Positions 5,037 to 5,052 of a stretch of 5,052 nucleotides of DNA are shown one piece after another. Every line of letters begins with the position of its first letter. The first letter of the stretch is position 1. This DNA comes from Methanosphaera sp. rholeuAM74. GTDB taxonomy: Archaea > Methanobacteriota > Methanobacteria > Methanobacteriales > Methanobacteriaceae. The stretch covers positions 3,709 to 8,760 of the forward strand of contig MUZZ01000297.1 in NCBI GenBank assembly GCA_003266075.1. Direction: 5' to 3'. A program made the translations under genes and the position numbers. The notes beneath the pieces are model-generated. The model did no database searches. It was not told the origin of the DNA and worked only from the letters and a program-made list of their open reading frames with translations.

Positions 5037-5050
5037 GGGGACATGTCCCC
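5037..5050. repeat. Perfect 14-base palindrome upstream of the first gene
   Basis: GGGGACATGTCCCC equals its own reverse complement. It lies 23 bases upstream of the preferred GTG start of the ribbon-helix-helix-like gene and just above its ribosome-binding site. It could be an operator for a dimeric repressor. A perfect 14-base palindrome is expected by chance about 0.3 times in a window this size. Confidence 0.6.
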
Positions 5051-5052
5051 TA

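Overview
The window is a compact gene block in which all nine recognisable genes lie on the minus strand and read from right to left. The best organism clue is a complete archaeal-type MCM replicative helicase. Ribosome-binding sites such as AGGTGATA just before the helicase gene, a low-to-moderate GC content, and an MCM whose ATPase core reads much like those of Methanobacteriales (Methanobrevibacter, Methanosphaera, Methanothermobacter) point to a methanogenic archaeon. The small hypothetical genes packed around the helicase, together with an HNH endonuclease and an XRE-type repressor-like gene, suggest a virus, provirus or plasmid rather than host core genome. That last step is inference, because no capsid, terminase or integrase gene is visible here.

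In transcription order the genes are as follows. (1) About 4592-5014: a protein with a ribbon-helix-helix-like N-terminus, a coiled coil and a possible C-terminal helix-turn-helix. (2) 2620-4590: the MCM helicase. (3) 2232-2615: a very acidic, tyrosine-rich small protein. (4) 2049-2201: a 50-residue charged helical protein. (5) 1628-2032: a 134-residue helical protein. (6) 1273-1623: a small single OB-fold protein, probably a single-stranded DNA-binding protein. (7) 713-1276: an HNH endonuclease with a likely C-terminal winged helix. (8) 320-706: an unrecognised 128-residue protein. (9) From 310 off the left edge: an XRE-family helix-turn-helix regulator, truncated by the window.

The genes are packed with gaps of 1 to about 30 bases or a 4-base overlap. 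Most ribosome-binding sites lie in the last codons or stop codon of the gene before, so the block is very likely one translationally coupled operon. Functionally it reads as a replication module. A candidate DNA-binding or initiator protein and a helicase come first, single-strand binding and nuclease functions follow, and a regulator that could feed back on the operon comes last.

No gene-free stretch exceeds 300 bases. I found no tRNA, rRNA, CRISPR array, insertion sequence or clear terminator. The most unexpected non-coding signal is a set of short near-perfect inverted repeats. They include a perfect 20-base palindrome and an 8-base-arm hairpin inside the endonuclease gene, two inside the regulator gene, two in the helicase gene, and a 14-base palindrome just upstream of the first gene.
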